From: Adiantum capillus-veneris
Lineage: Eukaryota; Streptophyta; Polypodiopsida; Polypodiales; Pteridaceae
Length of the DNA stretch: 64,000 bases
NCBI GenBank assembly: GCA_014529385.2
Contig: CM043966.1
Span: forward strand, 108,133,587 to 108,197,586
Reading direction: 5' to 3'
Position 1 is the stretch's first letter, and every line of letters starts with the position of its first letter. The notes under the pieces were generated by a model. The model was not told where the DNA came from. It ran no database searches and saw nothing but the letters and a program-made list of their open reading frames with translations. A program made the translations under genes and the position numbers. Of the stretch, positions 11,052 to 20,780 are shown one piece after another.

Positions 11052-12195
11052 TCAATAATATCCGCAGTGTCCCATGAAGGATTGCACTTGTTTCGCATTA
11101 GTAGGCCTGGGCAGGTCTACTATGACTTTGATTTTGTCTAGGTCTATGGTTATGCCATTTCTTGAGACTAGGTGTCCTAAGATGCGGCCTTGCCTAACCA
11201 TAAAAATACACTTTTTCGGGTTAAGACAGATTCGATATGTTTTGCATTTTTCAAATACCTTTTGCAAATGGTCAATATGTTCCTCTCGTAGAAGAGAGTG
11301 TACACAAAGATCATCCATGTATATTTCTAAGAATATTCTTAGGTATTCTTTGAACGCATGCATCATTAACCTTTGAAAGGTAGCTGAGGCATTAGTTAAG
11401 CCAAAAGGCATAACTCGATACGCATACATTCCTCATTCTGTGGCAAACGCTGTTTTGTGTTGATCCTCTATTGCAATTGCCAGTTGGTTGTATCCTGAAA
11501 ATTCATCTAGAAAGAAATAAGCTCGTTTCCCGGCCACCCTCTCAATTACATGTTCTATGATCGGCAAGGGATAATTAATCCTTTATGGTGGCTGCATTTA
11601 CCTTTTTGAGGTTTACACACACTCGCATTTTTCCGTTCTTCTTGGGGACTACCGCAATGGGTGACACCCAATCTGTATGCTCAATTTCATAGATGAATTT
11701 AGCATCCATCAGCTTGTCAATCTCCTCTTTGATTTGTTTAGCAAATGTGTCATTATATGTATAAGGACGTTGTTTGCTAGGTTTTTCATCTGATTTCAAA
11801 GGAATTGTATGTTGACACATCGATGGATCAACTCCTTTGAGGTCTTTGTAGGACCATGCAAACACATCTTTATACTTCTTAAGAAGTTGTGTTAGCAGTT
11901 CTTCTTCTTCAGGCTCTAAATCGGTTGCTATATATACCGGCTGAGGCTTTCCCCCTGGTTCAGCGAGGTCTATTCTTTTTGCATTTTCCGGACTATCATA
12001 AGATTCCTGGTTTGTTCTTTCCCTGACTGGTGGTGTCATGATGATTTTTCTGTCCTGGATGGTAAATTTCTGATAGTGTGATGGTACATCCATGTTCCCC
12101 TTTTCTGACTCCCTCTTACCATCACTATCTTCCTCAGTAATCCATACCTCTCGTAAACACCGTTTTAGTTCTTGGTATTTCTGTTTATGCTCCAA
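11052..12195 (-). pseudogene. Reverse transcriptase of the 19.4-kb element's pol
   Basis: The segment 12,195-11,575 has the pol linker and the N-terminal fingers (EIEHTDWVSPIAVVPKKNGK, MRVCVNLKKVN). A frameshift or stop region at 11,430-11,575 carries the second aspartate motif (FLDEFSGYNQ). The segment 11,429-11,052 begins YAYRVMPFGLTNASATFQR and contains the catalytic box EIYMDDLCVHS, so both aspartates of YMDD are present. It ends QVQSFMGHCGYY. The breaks make a full enzyme unlikely. The motif order and VMPFGL context place it in Ty3/gypsy. Confidence 0.9.
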
Positions 12196-12231
12196 TTTGG
12201 TCCACTCTGGGTCTTTTGTTGTTTTTGTTTT

Positions 12232-13039
12232 TTATTTTTGAGATTTTGTTTCTGATTTAGCTTTCCGTACTTGTCTTATTTCATCTCCAGTTCTTTCCCT
12301 ATGAATTTTTGAGAATTTTCTTGATATTTGATCTTTTACACAATCCTCTGCTTTTACAAGCATTAGATAGTGATTTTTATCTTTTATCCTAGGCATCAGG
12401 TTCTCTCTCGCTTTGTTTCCTGCTCGTTTTCTCCTATAGCTTTCCTGGTATCTAGGGTGCTGATTCACAAAATCATAAAACTTGATGTTCTCTGTTTTCT
12501 CCCCACGCTCACTTGAGTTGTTTGAACACTCATTATCTGCATCGTTATTTACCTCCAGATGCTCAAAGGAGTTATAAAACTCTTCTTGTTCTCATGGTGC
12601 TACCATCTCATTTCCTCCTGGTATAATGCTTACCATGTAATTGGGTAGCACATCATAGCCATCTTTATCGCAAAATTTTGTTGTTGGACTATCTGTAATG
12701 GTACAGACATCCAATGTTGCCAGTATGTGTTCCCATTCCAGAGGTTCCAAGGCATCTTCAGGAAAAGGTTCCGGAATATAATCCTTGTCCTCAATTGATC
12801 TTTCTAAGACGCAGTCCTCTTTTTAAGCTCCCCCAATGTGAAGCTCCGCACATCCATAGCTCTTTTTGTTGCCCTAACCATGCGGGGAGTTCCGACCCTG
12901 CTAATGTAGCTGAATCAAACTCTTCCACTGGTGTTTGGTTCACATCCTTGTAACTATGGTCTTTCAACTGAATTCTGGTTGTTGTCTCACCATGTCTGAG
13001 GTATATTTGTCTCACCATGTCTGAGGTATATGTGGTCAT
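12232..13039 (-). pseudogene. Linker between protease and reverse transcriptase (two broken ORFs)
   Basis: Open segments 13,039-12,791 and 12,468-12,232 continue the polyprotein between protease and reverse transcriptase. The first holds IYLRHGETTTRIQLKDHSYK, a stretch resembling the post-protease linker of related elements, by memory only. A 25-bp tandem duplication at about 12,991-13,040 (TCTCACCATGTCTGAGGTAT twice) shifts the frame here, since 25 is not a multiple of three. No enzymatic motif is visible. Confidence 0.5.
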
Positions 13040-13043
13040 AACC

Positions 13044-13643
13044 CTAATCCTGGACCATCTTTAATTGTCTCATGAATGGTCTTCCCAAGATGATCTCGTA
13101 ATTGTTCTTTTTGTCGAAATCGACTATTGCAAATGTATGCTCATACTCGATTCCGCATGAGGTGACAATCACTTTTTCTAGGAGTCCTAGAGGCTTCTCC
13201 ATGAACCCATCTGCCAATTGCAATTTCATTTTGGTAGCTCTCAAAGCTGGTTTTCCCCATTTTTTCCAGATTTCCTTGGTGGCGATAGAAACTCCTGCTC
13301 CACTGTCAAGAATAGCTTTGGAAACTACTCCTTGGAATTCTACTGGTAGCGTAGTGTTTCCATCTTCTCCCTCGCAATACTCTCCAACCTTGTTTAAGGA
13401 TACTGGCCTAGTGTTTAGTTGAGGCCTCTCTAATTCTCTGATCCCTTCCTGAAGCTTCGAGGTGGGGTCTTTCACTCCAAATTTTTCTAGGCATTTTCCT
13501 ATTGTGGTCCACATGTTTGGTCGTAACCTTAGGAGTTCGGCTAATGTGATTGTGCATGCCATCGGGGTGGACAATAACTCAATCAACCCTTGTGAATCCA
13601 TCACTTTGTTATAAGAAAGTCTTTGAGATGGGATTGCTCTCAC
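13044..13643 (-). CDS. Retropepsin (first aspartic protease) of the 19.4-kb element
   Basis: This is a 199-codon open segment. ILDSGAGVSIA at about residues 109-119 carries the catalytic D-S-G, and EIILGRPFMRQL near the C-terminus is the second conserved motif of single-domain retroviral-type aspartic proteases, which act as homodimers to cleave the Gag-Pol polyprotein. Its place between gag and reverse transcriptase is standard for Ty3/gypsy. It probably was part of a longer polyprotein frame and the ATG at 13,643 need not be its true start. Confidence 0.85.
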   Translation of the reverse strand: MRAIPSQRLSYNKVMDSQGLIELLSTPMACTITLAELLRLRPNMWTTIGKCLEKFGVKDPTSKLQEGIRELERPQLNTRPVSLNKVGEYCEGEDGNTTLPVEFQGVVSKAILDSGAGVSIATKEIWKKWGKPALRATKMKLQLADGFMEKPLGLLEKVIVTSCGIEYEHTFAIVDFDKKNNYEIILGRPFMRQLKMVQD

Positions 13644-13687
13644 CTCAAACTTGGCTTCATACTCTCCTAGGTAAGAGGGTAGAGTTT

Positions 13688-14538
13688 TTAGCGAGTCAGG
13701 TTGGCTGTGCCCCGAACTAATTGATCCTTGGTCTCCCCCTTGTGAATGTCAAAGTTCATTTGTGATCTTGCCTCAAATTTTTCAATAGGAGGGAAGATCT
13801 TATTTTTTTCTTTTTTCGTGTTGTTCATGTGGTAACTCACCCTATTAGCTTCGTTGGCCTCACGGATTTTCTTCCACAGATCATCTAGACCGTTACAATC
13901 CTGATCCATTTCTACCAATGTTTTAGGCTGGAACCCGTCACTTGCCTCATCTGTCGTATTTGGCACTATGATAGGCTCTCCCCTAGACTCATAGGCATTC
14001 GTGAGTCTTTCCTTCGTTTCTCCTTGTTCCTCTAAAGCTGGTTTGATAGGGGTTGGAGCTAGTACTTCATGCCAATTTGCAGGTTTACAAGCGGGTTTTC
14101 TATCAAAGATTGAGTTGTTTCAATCATCTTTCTACACATTTCCAACCTCTGTTTTTCTATTTCAGTATATGGGTAAGTCATCCATCTTTGCTCTTGGGTT
14201 TGGTTCTTTTTTATTCTAGATTCGTAAGCTTTTAGAAATGCATCTAGCTGCTCATTGACCTTGTCTGCCAGTATTGATCCTCTTGATCCTGCACTTTTGG
14301 GTTTTGCTATTTCCTTGGGTGCTATGGTTGCCGCAGTGTGTGAGCTTAGGCTAGCTAGATCCTGTAACCGCTCTAATCTATCCTTTGTGTGTTTTAACTC
14401 TTCGGATAGAGCCGTTTTCTCTCGTTCTTTCCTGGCTTTCATACGCGCCTTTCTAGATTTCCAAGTGCTTCTCTGATTTTTTGTTTCTGAAGTTGGGGCA
14501 TCGGTTTTTGGCTCTTCAATTATGGGTTCGTTCGTCAT
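13688..14538 (-). pseudogene. Gag-protease linker region
   Basis: Segments 14,538-14,059 and 13,966-13,688 are open and follow the zinc-knuckle part of gag. The first is Lys-, Arg- and Glu-rich with a coiled-coil-like stretch (KARKEREKTALSEELKHTK). The second is acidic and ends close to the protease. They are broken by at least one stop or frameshift. No domain is recognised. Confidence 0.45.
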
Positions 14539-14553
14539 TCTTTGAGCTTGGGC

Positions 14554-16311
14554 TCATGTCACTGCTTGAATAGGTATGATTGTCTCGTTTTCTGACCCTC
14601 CACTGGAAGGCACTCCTTCTAGCATGTTCAAGGTGGTTTTTGTTCCTTTTCTTGGGTTCTTAGGGCAATCCGGAATCAAATGAGTATTTCCACACTCGGT
14701 GCAATATGCGTTGACTCTAATGATTTCATCATGAGGACAACCCCTTAGCCAATGATCTCCACCACACTTGTAGTAGGGTCCTTTAGGCTGTGGAGGTGCT
14801 CCTTGAGCTCCTCTTTGTTGGTATGCATGTTTCTGTCCGCCCATGCCTCCGTTGTCTATGAACAGAAATGTTCGTTCATCCAAGCTATATCTTCCTTCTC
14901 CTGCTGCCTGTGCAGTGGTTGGTGGTCCTACACCTCCCATCATGCTCCATGGTTCTAGTGTTGAGGGTTCTTCCGGTGGATAATAGACAAAATTTACCGC
15001 ATATCCATTGGGATCTTCATAATATGCATGCATGGGCACCAAAGCCTTCTCTTCTGCTTCGGTTACTATTGGTGTGTATCTTATGACGTCTTAAACCTGG
15101 TAGGGGTGGTTGTTGCCCCAACACCGCTTGTGGTATTTCTACACCTACAAGTCCTGGTAGGTTGCCTGCTTGATACCTAGGCATCGGTGGAACTTGAGGA
15201 GATGCTACCTGAGCTTGGGGAGCATAAGGTCTCTCTCTCACATATCCCTTGTTATAATAACATTCCTCCGTCCCATGGTTCGTCCATTTTTGTTCAATAG
15301 CACACCACTTGGGCTGCTTAGCCTGTGGTTTGCGTACAAGTTAATCTTTTTTAGCACTTCCTCTACAAGCTGCTCTTGGTTTACAGCTACTTCTCCTTTT
15401 GGTGTTGTCTTAGAAGACTTGTTTCCAGTTTGTTGTGAGGATGAATCATCGTCAATATCCTTGAACTCACCCTCTTTGTAGACCGCACAATTGTCCACAA
15501 GGTAAAGAGCCTCCTTAGTTAACTCATTTAACGTAGTGATCCTCTTCATATGTAAGTCCTTCTGGAGATCTGCATTCCTTAGTCCTTGGATAAATATAAG
15601 CATAAGTCTGGACTGAGTTGGAAGTTCTTCCACAGGACAAAACTTAACATATCTTTTTAGTCGTAGGGTTACCTTTTGCACAGATTCCCCGTCTTTCTGT
15701 TTGAATTGATGGATTTGTGAGACGGTATTATAATCTATCCCCCTTTGCGAGAATTCCTCGATAAACTCGTCAAAAACCTTCTCCATAGACTCAAAGTCTC
15801 TACGCTCCATAGAGTCAAACCAAGTAGCTGCATCATCTTCTAGGGTTAGTCCAAACCCTACAAATTGGGTAGGGAAGTTTAACACCTCTTCAGCTCTAAT
15901 TACACGCACAAAGGCTACTACATGATCTCTTGGATCTGTGTTTCCCATGTATTTCTTGTTTACCCATTTTTGCACTTGAGAAGGTCTAATTCTACGATGG
16001 TCTACAAATCTCATCATTGGATCTCCACATCCTAATCGATATACCTCCTCTAGTCTTCTATAGTGGGCTGGTTCCTCTCCTACTGGTGCTCCTAAGCCAT
16101 AATTTCTAACAGTTCTTGCAAGAGATGGTTCATCTCTTCAAACTCGTTCTCTGGGTGGTCTTCCAGCCTCTGTTGACCCTTGAATCTTTGGCTTACTCTC
16201 TCCTTGATACCGTGAATAGAATGGTGGTTTTTGTAAATCCCTTAGCCCTCGGCAGCTTGATAACCATCTCGATTTTGGTCTTGTTCCAATGTTTCACTCT
16301 GTCGAAGCCAT
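14554..16311 (-). pseudogene. gag: capsid and zinc-knuckle nucleocapsid of the 19.4-kb element
   Basis: An ATG at 16,309-16,311 is followed after five codons by TGA, then by an open frame leading into 16,017-15,238. That 259-codon segment has the Ty3/gypsy capsid pattern: WVNKKYMGNTDPRDHVVAF, LTLEDDAATWFDSM, FSQRGIDYNTVSQIHQFKQ, VQKVTLRLKRYVKF and LMLIFIQGLR. The frame changes at about 15,240 and again at about 15,030. The segment 15,042-14,554 holds two CX2CX3HX4C-type knuckles. The first (YYKCGGDHWLRGCP) has lost its first cysteine to tyrosine, and the second (CTECGNTHLIPDC) is complete. Gag forms the virus-like particle and packages element RNA; this copy is too broken for that. Confidence 0.85.
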
Positions 16312-16325
16312 GCCTACAATGATGG

Positions 16326-17306
16326 CTAGGTTGCTGGTTGGTTTTGGTTGTTGAATGCCTGCGGCAGCAGTCTGGTAGTATGCGAGATCGTGTCATACTC
16401 CTCTGAAAAGGGATTTGTCGACTTGCTAGGGGTGTAGGTGGCTCTTGGAACTTCATCGGGGGCATCTGTTGTTGCTCCTGGAACTGTTGCCCTTTCTACC
16501 TCCTCTGGGATAATACATTGGTATTCTCGCCAGTACCTATCAACAAAAACTATATCCTTCCCCATAGCAATTTCATAAGAGAATAAGTAAAGAACCTTGT
16601 CTTTGCTTAACTCGTTCGGATATGGTTCTTTGCAGGGAAAGTAAGAAACTATTCCCTCGCTCTCATGCTCGTAAATTTCCACATTCTCATTATAAGTTGA
16701 AACCCTGGTTGTTTTCTTATCATACATAAAAATTGCTCCAAGTCGATCAATGTTTGGAGGCGGTTCTTGAGTTTCTGAAACCATTTTTCCTTTTGCCACG
16801 TTATCTCCATATCTGTTGTAATCCTCAAGGTTACTAACTATCAAATAGTGGTTCCCCTTTTCGTCTCTGAATCTATCTCCATCATCATATACTCGAATTA
16901 TCTCCAGTCTCTGAGGCAGCCTTTCTTCAATACAAATACACTTGTGTCCTCGATAGTCAGAATAAACTAGGGCTCCCCTCGAGTTTGTTCCTTCTAAGAA
17001 GATCACCGTGAACTTGGAATCATTCAAAGGATTTAGGGAGGTGCTTCCTCCTGGCATTGGTCCATCATAGGTGAAACCCCCTGGCTGTTGACTACCCATC
17101 ATGAAGAAGGACTTGTCTGATGAAGTGGCAGTATCACTACCCTCCTCAATAATCGGTGCTAGTGGATTTAGCCTTGCCCAAGTTACACTCTCCTCAGTGG
17201 ACACTAAGCTACCTTGGTCACCTGCCACCTTTTGGTCTCTAAAAATGTATCTTCTTGATCTTAAATTCATCAAACTTATCAATGCACTTATCACAAATCC
17301 AACCAC
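16326..17306 (-). CDS. Unknown 326-codon ORF upstream of gag
   Basis: This is an uninterrupted ORF in the element's sense direction, between the leader and gag. It starts with a hydrophobic stretch (MVGFVISALISLM) and continues with a mixed, moderately charged sequence that looks globular, including aromatic-rich segments (VFVDRYWREYQC, FPCKEPYPNELSKDKVLYLF). I do not recognise the family. Some Tat elements (Ogre type) carry an extra ORF ahead of gag, so the position has a precedent, but I see no specific match. Its openness over 981 bp, in an element whose other genes are broken, stands out. Confidence 0.6.
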   Translation of the reverse strand: MVGFVISALISLMNLRSRRYIFRDQKVAGDQGSLVSTEESVTWARLNPLAPIIEEGSDTATSSDKSFFMMGSQQPGGFTYDGPMPGGSTSLNPLNDSKFTVIFLEGTNSRGALVYSDYRGHKCICIEERLPQRLEIIRVYDDGDRFRDEKGNHYLIVSNLEDYNRYGDNVAKGKMVSETQEPPPNIDRLGAIFMYDKKTTRVSTYNENVEIYEHESEGIVSYFPCKEPYPNELSKDKVLYLFSYEIAMGKDIVFVDRYWREYQCIIPEEVERATVPGATTDAPDEVPRATYTPSKSTNPFSEEYDTISHTTRLLPQAFNNQNQPAT

Positions 17307-17690
17307 TCACCTGGCAAAGGATCAGTCTCCACACAACTTCTTGCTTTTCCGCTTAATATACCTGTACACAAACATTTAATTTCGGCAATCGAATCAAAGC
17401 ATCTAACCGCTAGAGGTTATCTTATTAATGATTGGTATAACTGGAGAGTTAACCTCAACCACTATTGTATTTTATACACTGTTGATGTTCTGGATTAGGT
17501 CTGCTAATCTGGAACTATACTTCCCTCGGATGTTGGTCAATTTACTTGGAAAAGTCTTAATTCTTTCTTTGCTCCGTCAAAAGGTCAAACAAGGTCCAGA
17601 TTCACTTCTGAAAGAAGTTTTGGAACCCTTAAGCCACATGGATCCTCACTGTATAAGCTCAGTCAAATTTTCTCTTCACTAAGCCCCAGT
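17307..17690. other. Leader segment without recognised features
   Basis: Untranslated DNA between the palindrome cluster and the first ORF of the element. No repeat or motif stands out. Confidence 0.4.
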
Positions 17691-18556
17691 AGAGATCCTA
17701 CGCGTAGGATGTCTCCTGCTCTGTTTTGCCTCGATTTTCGCACTATGGATTCCCCTTTATGTGCTGAGTCCATAGCTATTTTTACTTTTTGATTTGGACA
17801 CCTATAAGCTGGTCAATGGATCAGAAATCTGTTCCGACAGCCTGCTGCTGGTGTGATCAATCTAATCAACTCCAATTTGGACAAAAATTGACTAGGAGGC
17901 TTGCTTAAGGCTATACAACACCTTGCTATGCCTACAATCAGTATCTCGCTTCAATATCTTGCTTTAGACATCCTACACGTAGGATGTCTTTTTGCTCTGA
18001 ATGGCTTCAAATGCAAAGCACGGACTCCTCTTGAGGTGCTGATCACTTTGGTATGCTCAAAACTGAGTTTGGAGTGCAAAATCACACAGATGACATCCTA
18101 CGCGTAGGATGTCTTTTTGGTCTGTTTGACCCCAGGATTGACCCACAGCTTCCCCTTGATGTAAGAAACCCAATTGTATGCTTAGATTTTGGTTTGGATT
18201 TCAAAAGTCCCCAATTTTATCTGTTCTAGCCTTTTTCAGTCAAAAGTGCTAAAGTCTGCTTAGAACCCAATTTTCTCCCTCAATGAGATGAAACCTCCCT
18301 CAGTCACTCAATATATCATGCAGATCATGTTCATGGAGCCATCCTATGGTTTTGGTCTTAAAATAATGCCTTGGCACAATTTGGGTAGGATGTCTGACAA
18401 TTTCAGTCTATCTGGCCTTATCCTGTCAAGATATGGTCAAATTTTCACTTTCCAGGTGAAAATAGGGTAAACCCCACCTTCTAAACACACTGGTCAACTC
18501 AAAATTCCAAAATTCCCACCAGATTAGCTTTTAGACATCCTACGCGTAGGATGTCT
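17691..18556. repeat. Palindrome cluster in the element's 5' leader
   Basis: The core seen at 5,100-6,060 recurs here. Copies start at 17,693 (one arm mismatch), 17,968 (centre ACACGT, asymmetric), 18,093 (perfect over 22 bp) and 18,535 (perfect over 24 bp within 18,533-18,556). A lone right half-site GTAGGATGTCT lies at 18,385-18,395. Spacings are 275, 125, about 283 and about 159 bp; 125 plus 159 is 284, so two registers of the same ~285-bp unit seem to be interleaved. The cluster lies between the primer-binding site and the first ORF. Confidence 0.8.
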
Positions 18557-19075
18557 CCTGGCTTAAAATTAATTTTTTTCCTGCCAGAAATGCTCATGAT
18601 GCTCTGCAGCTCTATCAAAAACACTCACAGTAACTTTTGGACTTCACTTCAGCTTTCAAACACACTTTTGCGTCTTTTACAACCTTGTGATGAATCTAAC
18701 AAGCAAGTATACATGCATGAAGTGCTCTAGATCCTGAATCATGATGTCCTACTTACTCTACTCCTACTCATCATGTGAAATGGTGATAATGGTGTTTTGG
18801 TTACTTCCTGGCCTCTCCGGACTCTCAAGCTCTCCCTCATCACTTCTACCACTCCAACTCCTACTCATCAACTCAACTAATACCTAAAACTATCTCAGTC
18901 TATCTAAATCCACCTAAGTCGAAGGATCTAGGCCAGACACATGCTCCCTAGACTCCCTCTAAGACCTAGAGAGTCCTCCACCCTCTGATCCTATCTAAAT
19001 GTAAAACGAGACTCTTGACAAGCCAAAGAATCCCTATCCTCAAGGACTAGTTTTGGTCACCTACCTATGGTTTTC
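18557..19075. other. Leader next to the primer-binding site
   Basis: Untranslated leader of the element. It is pyrimidine-rich on the plus strand, with many CTC and ACTCC stretches. No structure or ORF is evident. Confidence 0.4.
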
Positions 19076-19095
19076 GTCCCCGACAGTGACGCCAA
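19076..19095 (-). promoter_or_regulatory. Primer-binding site, tRNA-Asp-like
   Basis: Directly after the sense end of the 5' LTR (TCCAACA) the minus strand reads TTGGCGTCACTGTCGGGGAC. This resembles the TGGCGCCGTTGCCGGGGA-type site, complementary to the 3' end of tRNA-Asp, used by Athila/Tat-group elements, with a few changes. It primes minus-strand DNA synthesis. The position immediately next to the LTR supports both the orientation and the LTR edge. Confidence 0.8.
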
Positions 19096-20025
19096 TGTTG
19101 GACAGATACGCCGCGACAGATGTCAGCACAGCGAGAACTCACCTAACAAGATTTTTCAGCTAAAGACAAATCTCGACCCGCAGGCACGTGGAAGCAAGCA
19201 TAGGGTGTCAACCTACACTCGACCGACTCCTAACTAATTCCCACAAAGGTCTCTACCCAATGTCGAAGCTACAACCTTCAGGAGTGCATAAGAGGAAACT
19301 TCCTACAATTCTTTCTAGAGCCGAACACCCATCAAACAATCTCAAAACACCACAGAACTTGAAGGAGACCCTACTAACACCAACAGGTCGCTCTCCCTAA
19401 GGTCTATGAACCAAAACCCCAACTCAAAACACCCAGTGCAAAATCACATAGGATGTCTGGCCGAAATTTGCAGGTCTTCATTTCCGAAAACTAAAGTTCC
19501 TAATGTGTAGTTCTACTCCATGCAAACGCATGGATATGCTGCAATGCAAAATTGCACAACGTACGCTCACCAAATCACCAGATGAAGCTCATAGATGTAG
19601 CTCGCAAAATTGGACCGTACACGCACAATGTAGGTATTCGCACGTAGCTCTCGTCGGGGGCAACATGTTGCACTTCTCTGCACTCGATTCCGACCACTGA
19701 TGAGCACGTAGCGTCAAGATGAAGCTCTCCCTCTCTCTCGTACACAGTACGCTCACTCATAGACTTCAAAACTTTTTTTAAATGACAAAAGGTTTTTCAT
19801 TAAGGTAAAAAAGTGGTATAAATACCTTATAATTCTCAAACCCTAATGTTCCAATTTAACCATCTACTCAATCTAAATGTCAAAACTAGGATACAATCTG
19901 GAAACTTCTGTAAGCCCCAATATTTACAAGGTAAAATGTCTGGTTTCCTCAATAAATGAATAATTACAAAAAAATAATAATCTACCGAGCAGTCATTTTC
20001 CGTAGGGTGTGTACAGCTTCTAACA
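19096..20025 (-). repeat. 5' LTR of the 19.4-kb retrotransposon (930 bp)
   Basis: In sense it starts TGTTAGAAGC (20,025 downward) and ends TCCAACA. It aligns throughout with 577-1,523. Hand counts give about 29 differences in the first ~325 plus-strand bases and about 18 in ~315 bases of the other half. Many are C/T and G/A changes, as expected for old methylated DNA. It carries the degenerate half-palindrome CACATAGGATGTCT at 19,445-19,458. Confidence 0.9.
19817..19824 (-). promoter_or_regulatory. Possible LTR promoter element (TATTTATA)
   Basis: TATTTATA on the sense strand lies about 200 nt after the LTR start and is conserved in the other LTR (1,297-1,304). This is a reasonable position for the U3 promoter. 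No other promoter element is evident, so the call rests on motif and place only. Confidence 0.3.
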
Positions 20026-20700
20026 GTTATCCTAACTATGTTGTTTCTCTCACTGATCCCTATTTCCCAAAGGTTCTCACTTTCATGTTCAAAACACATG
20101 GTCTTGACATGAAGAGAGAATCTGAGCATGTTCAATTGTCATATTGTCTCATTGTTTGTTTAGTCAATACTAAGATTCCTTCAGTGTATAATGGTTTATA
20201 TCTTAGATAAGGTCACAATGAGAAAGTCCAGAACACTGTTGTCCAGGTAGATGCTTTGTCCAACAAGCAAGTCCCTGTGACTATCCAATGGGATGAAGTC
20301 ACCTATCCTTGCAATTAGGATTTGAATCTCCAACCAACTCTAGTTAATGAGATCAGTATGCCCAGATATGTGGTTGCTCATAGAATAGGTCACACTAAGC
20401 AATATAAGATTGTTTCTACTCGTTCTTATGAGTAGTGTGCTAAGATCATTGATGATCTCAATGATTTCCCTCAGTCTTCTTATTTGGTGCACTCCCAACC
20501 ATCAACATCTAGCCATCCTTTGGCTATTCCTTTGCATTGTGCACACACAAAGTATGTTATCATAGTAGATTGATATCGCTGTAAGCATTGTAATAAAATA
20601 TTACAAAATGTTTCTACTATCTTTACTATTACTATGCTTACTGTTGAAGCTGTAGCCGTTCGACATGAGGTGCAATAGCCTTCTTCAAATATTATTTTTG
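20026..20700 (+). pseudogene. Pararetrovirus movement-protein gene, 3' part (left arm)
   Basis: The reading frame interrupted near base 91 resumes with YPNYVVSLTDPYFPK and continues as in the right arm, with stops at about 20,208 (after GLYLR), 20,318, 20,435 and 20,568. The central region (THGLDMKRESEHVQLSYC) has the general look of a 30K-superfamily movement protein of Caulimoviridae, which would modify plasmodesmata for cell-to-cell spread. This identification rests on gene order and overall character rather than on a diagnostic catalytic motif. It is clearly non-functional. Confidence 0.6.
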
Positions 20701-20780
20701 TTCCTAGTTGGGATCTGGAGCCCCTACATCGTTTCCTCAATTGGAAAACCAATGCCCTCAATGATTTAGGTGAGCTCACT

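Larger units (their letters stand above)
577..20025 (-). mobile_element. 19.4-kb Ty3/gypsy LTR retrotransposon (Athila/Tat superclade), inserted in the viral gene
   Basis: The element is bounded by LTRs (577-1,523 and 19,096-20,025) and flanked by ATTAT (572-576) and GTTAT (20,026-20,030), a likely 5-bp target duplication with one change. All its genes read on the minus strand: unknown ORF, gag, protease, reverse transcriptase, RNase H, integrase, second protease-like domain, then an additional ORF. That order of reverse transcriptase, RNase H and integrase defines Ty3/gypsy. The tRNA-Asp-like primer site, large size and extra 3' ORF point to the non-chromovirus Athila/Tat group. No second (archaeal-type) RNase H is visible, unlike the Tat fragments elsewhere in the window. 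Stops, frameshifts and an integrase deletion make it non-autonomous. The LTRs differ by roughly 6-9% in two ~320-bp hand-aligned segments, so the insertion is old. Confidence 0.9.

Noticed and set aside
5159-18556. Regular palindromic repeats considered as a CRISPR-like array
   Set aside because: The spacing is about 285 bp rather than 25-75 bp, the intervening DNA is itself a diverged repeat, there are no cas genes, and the context is a plant retrotransposon.
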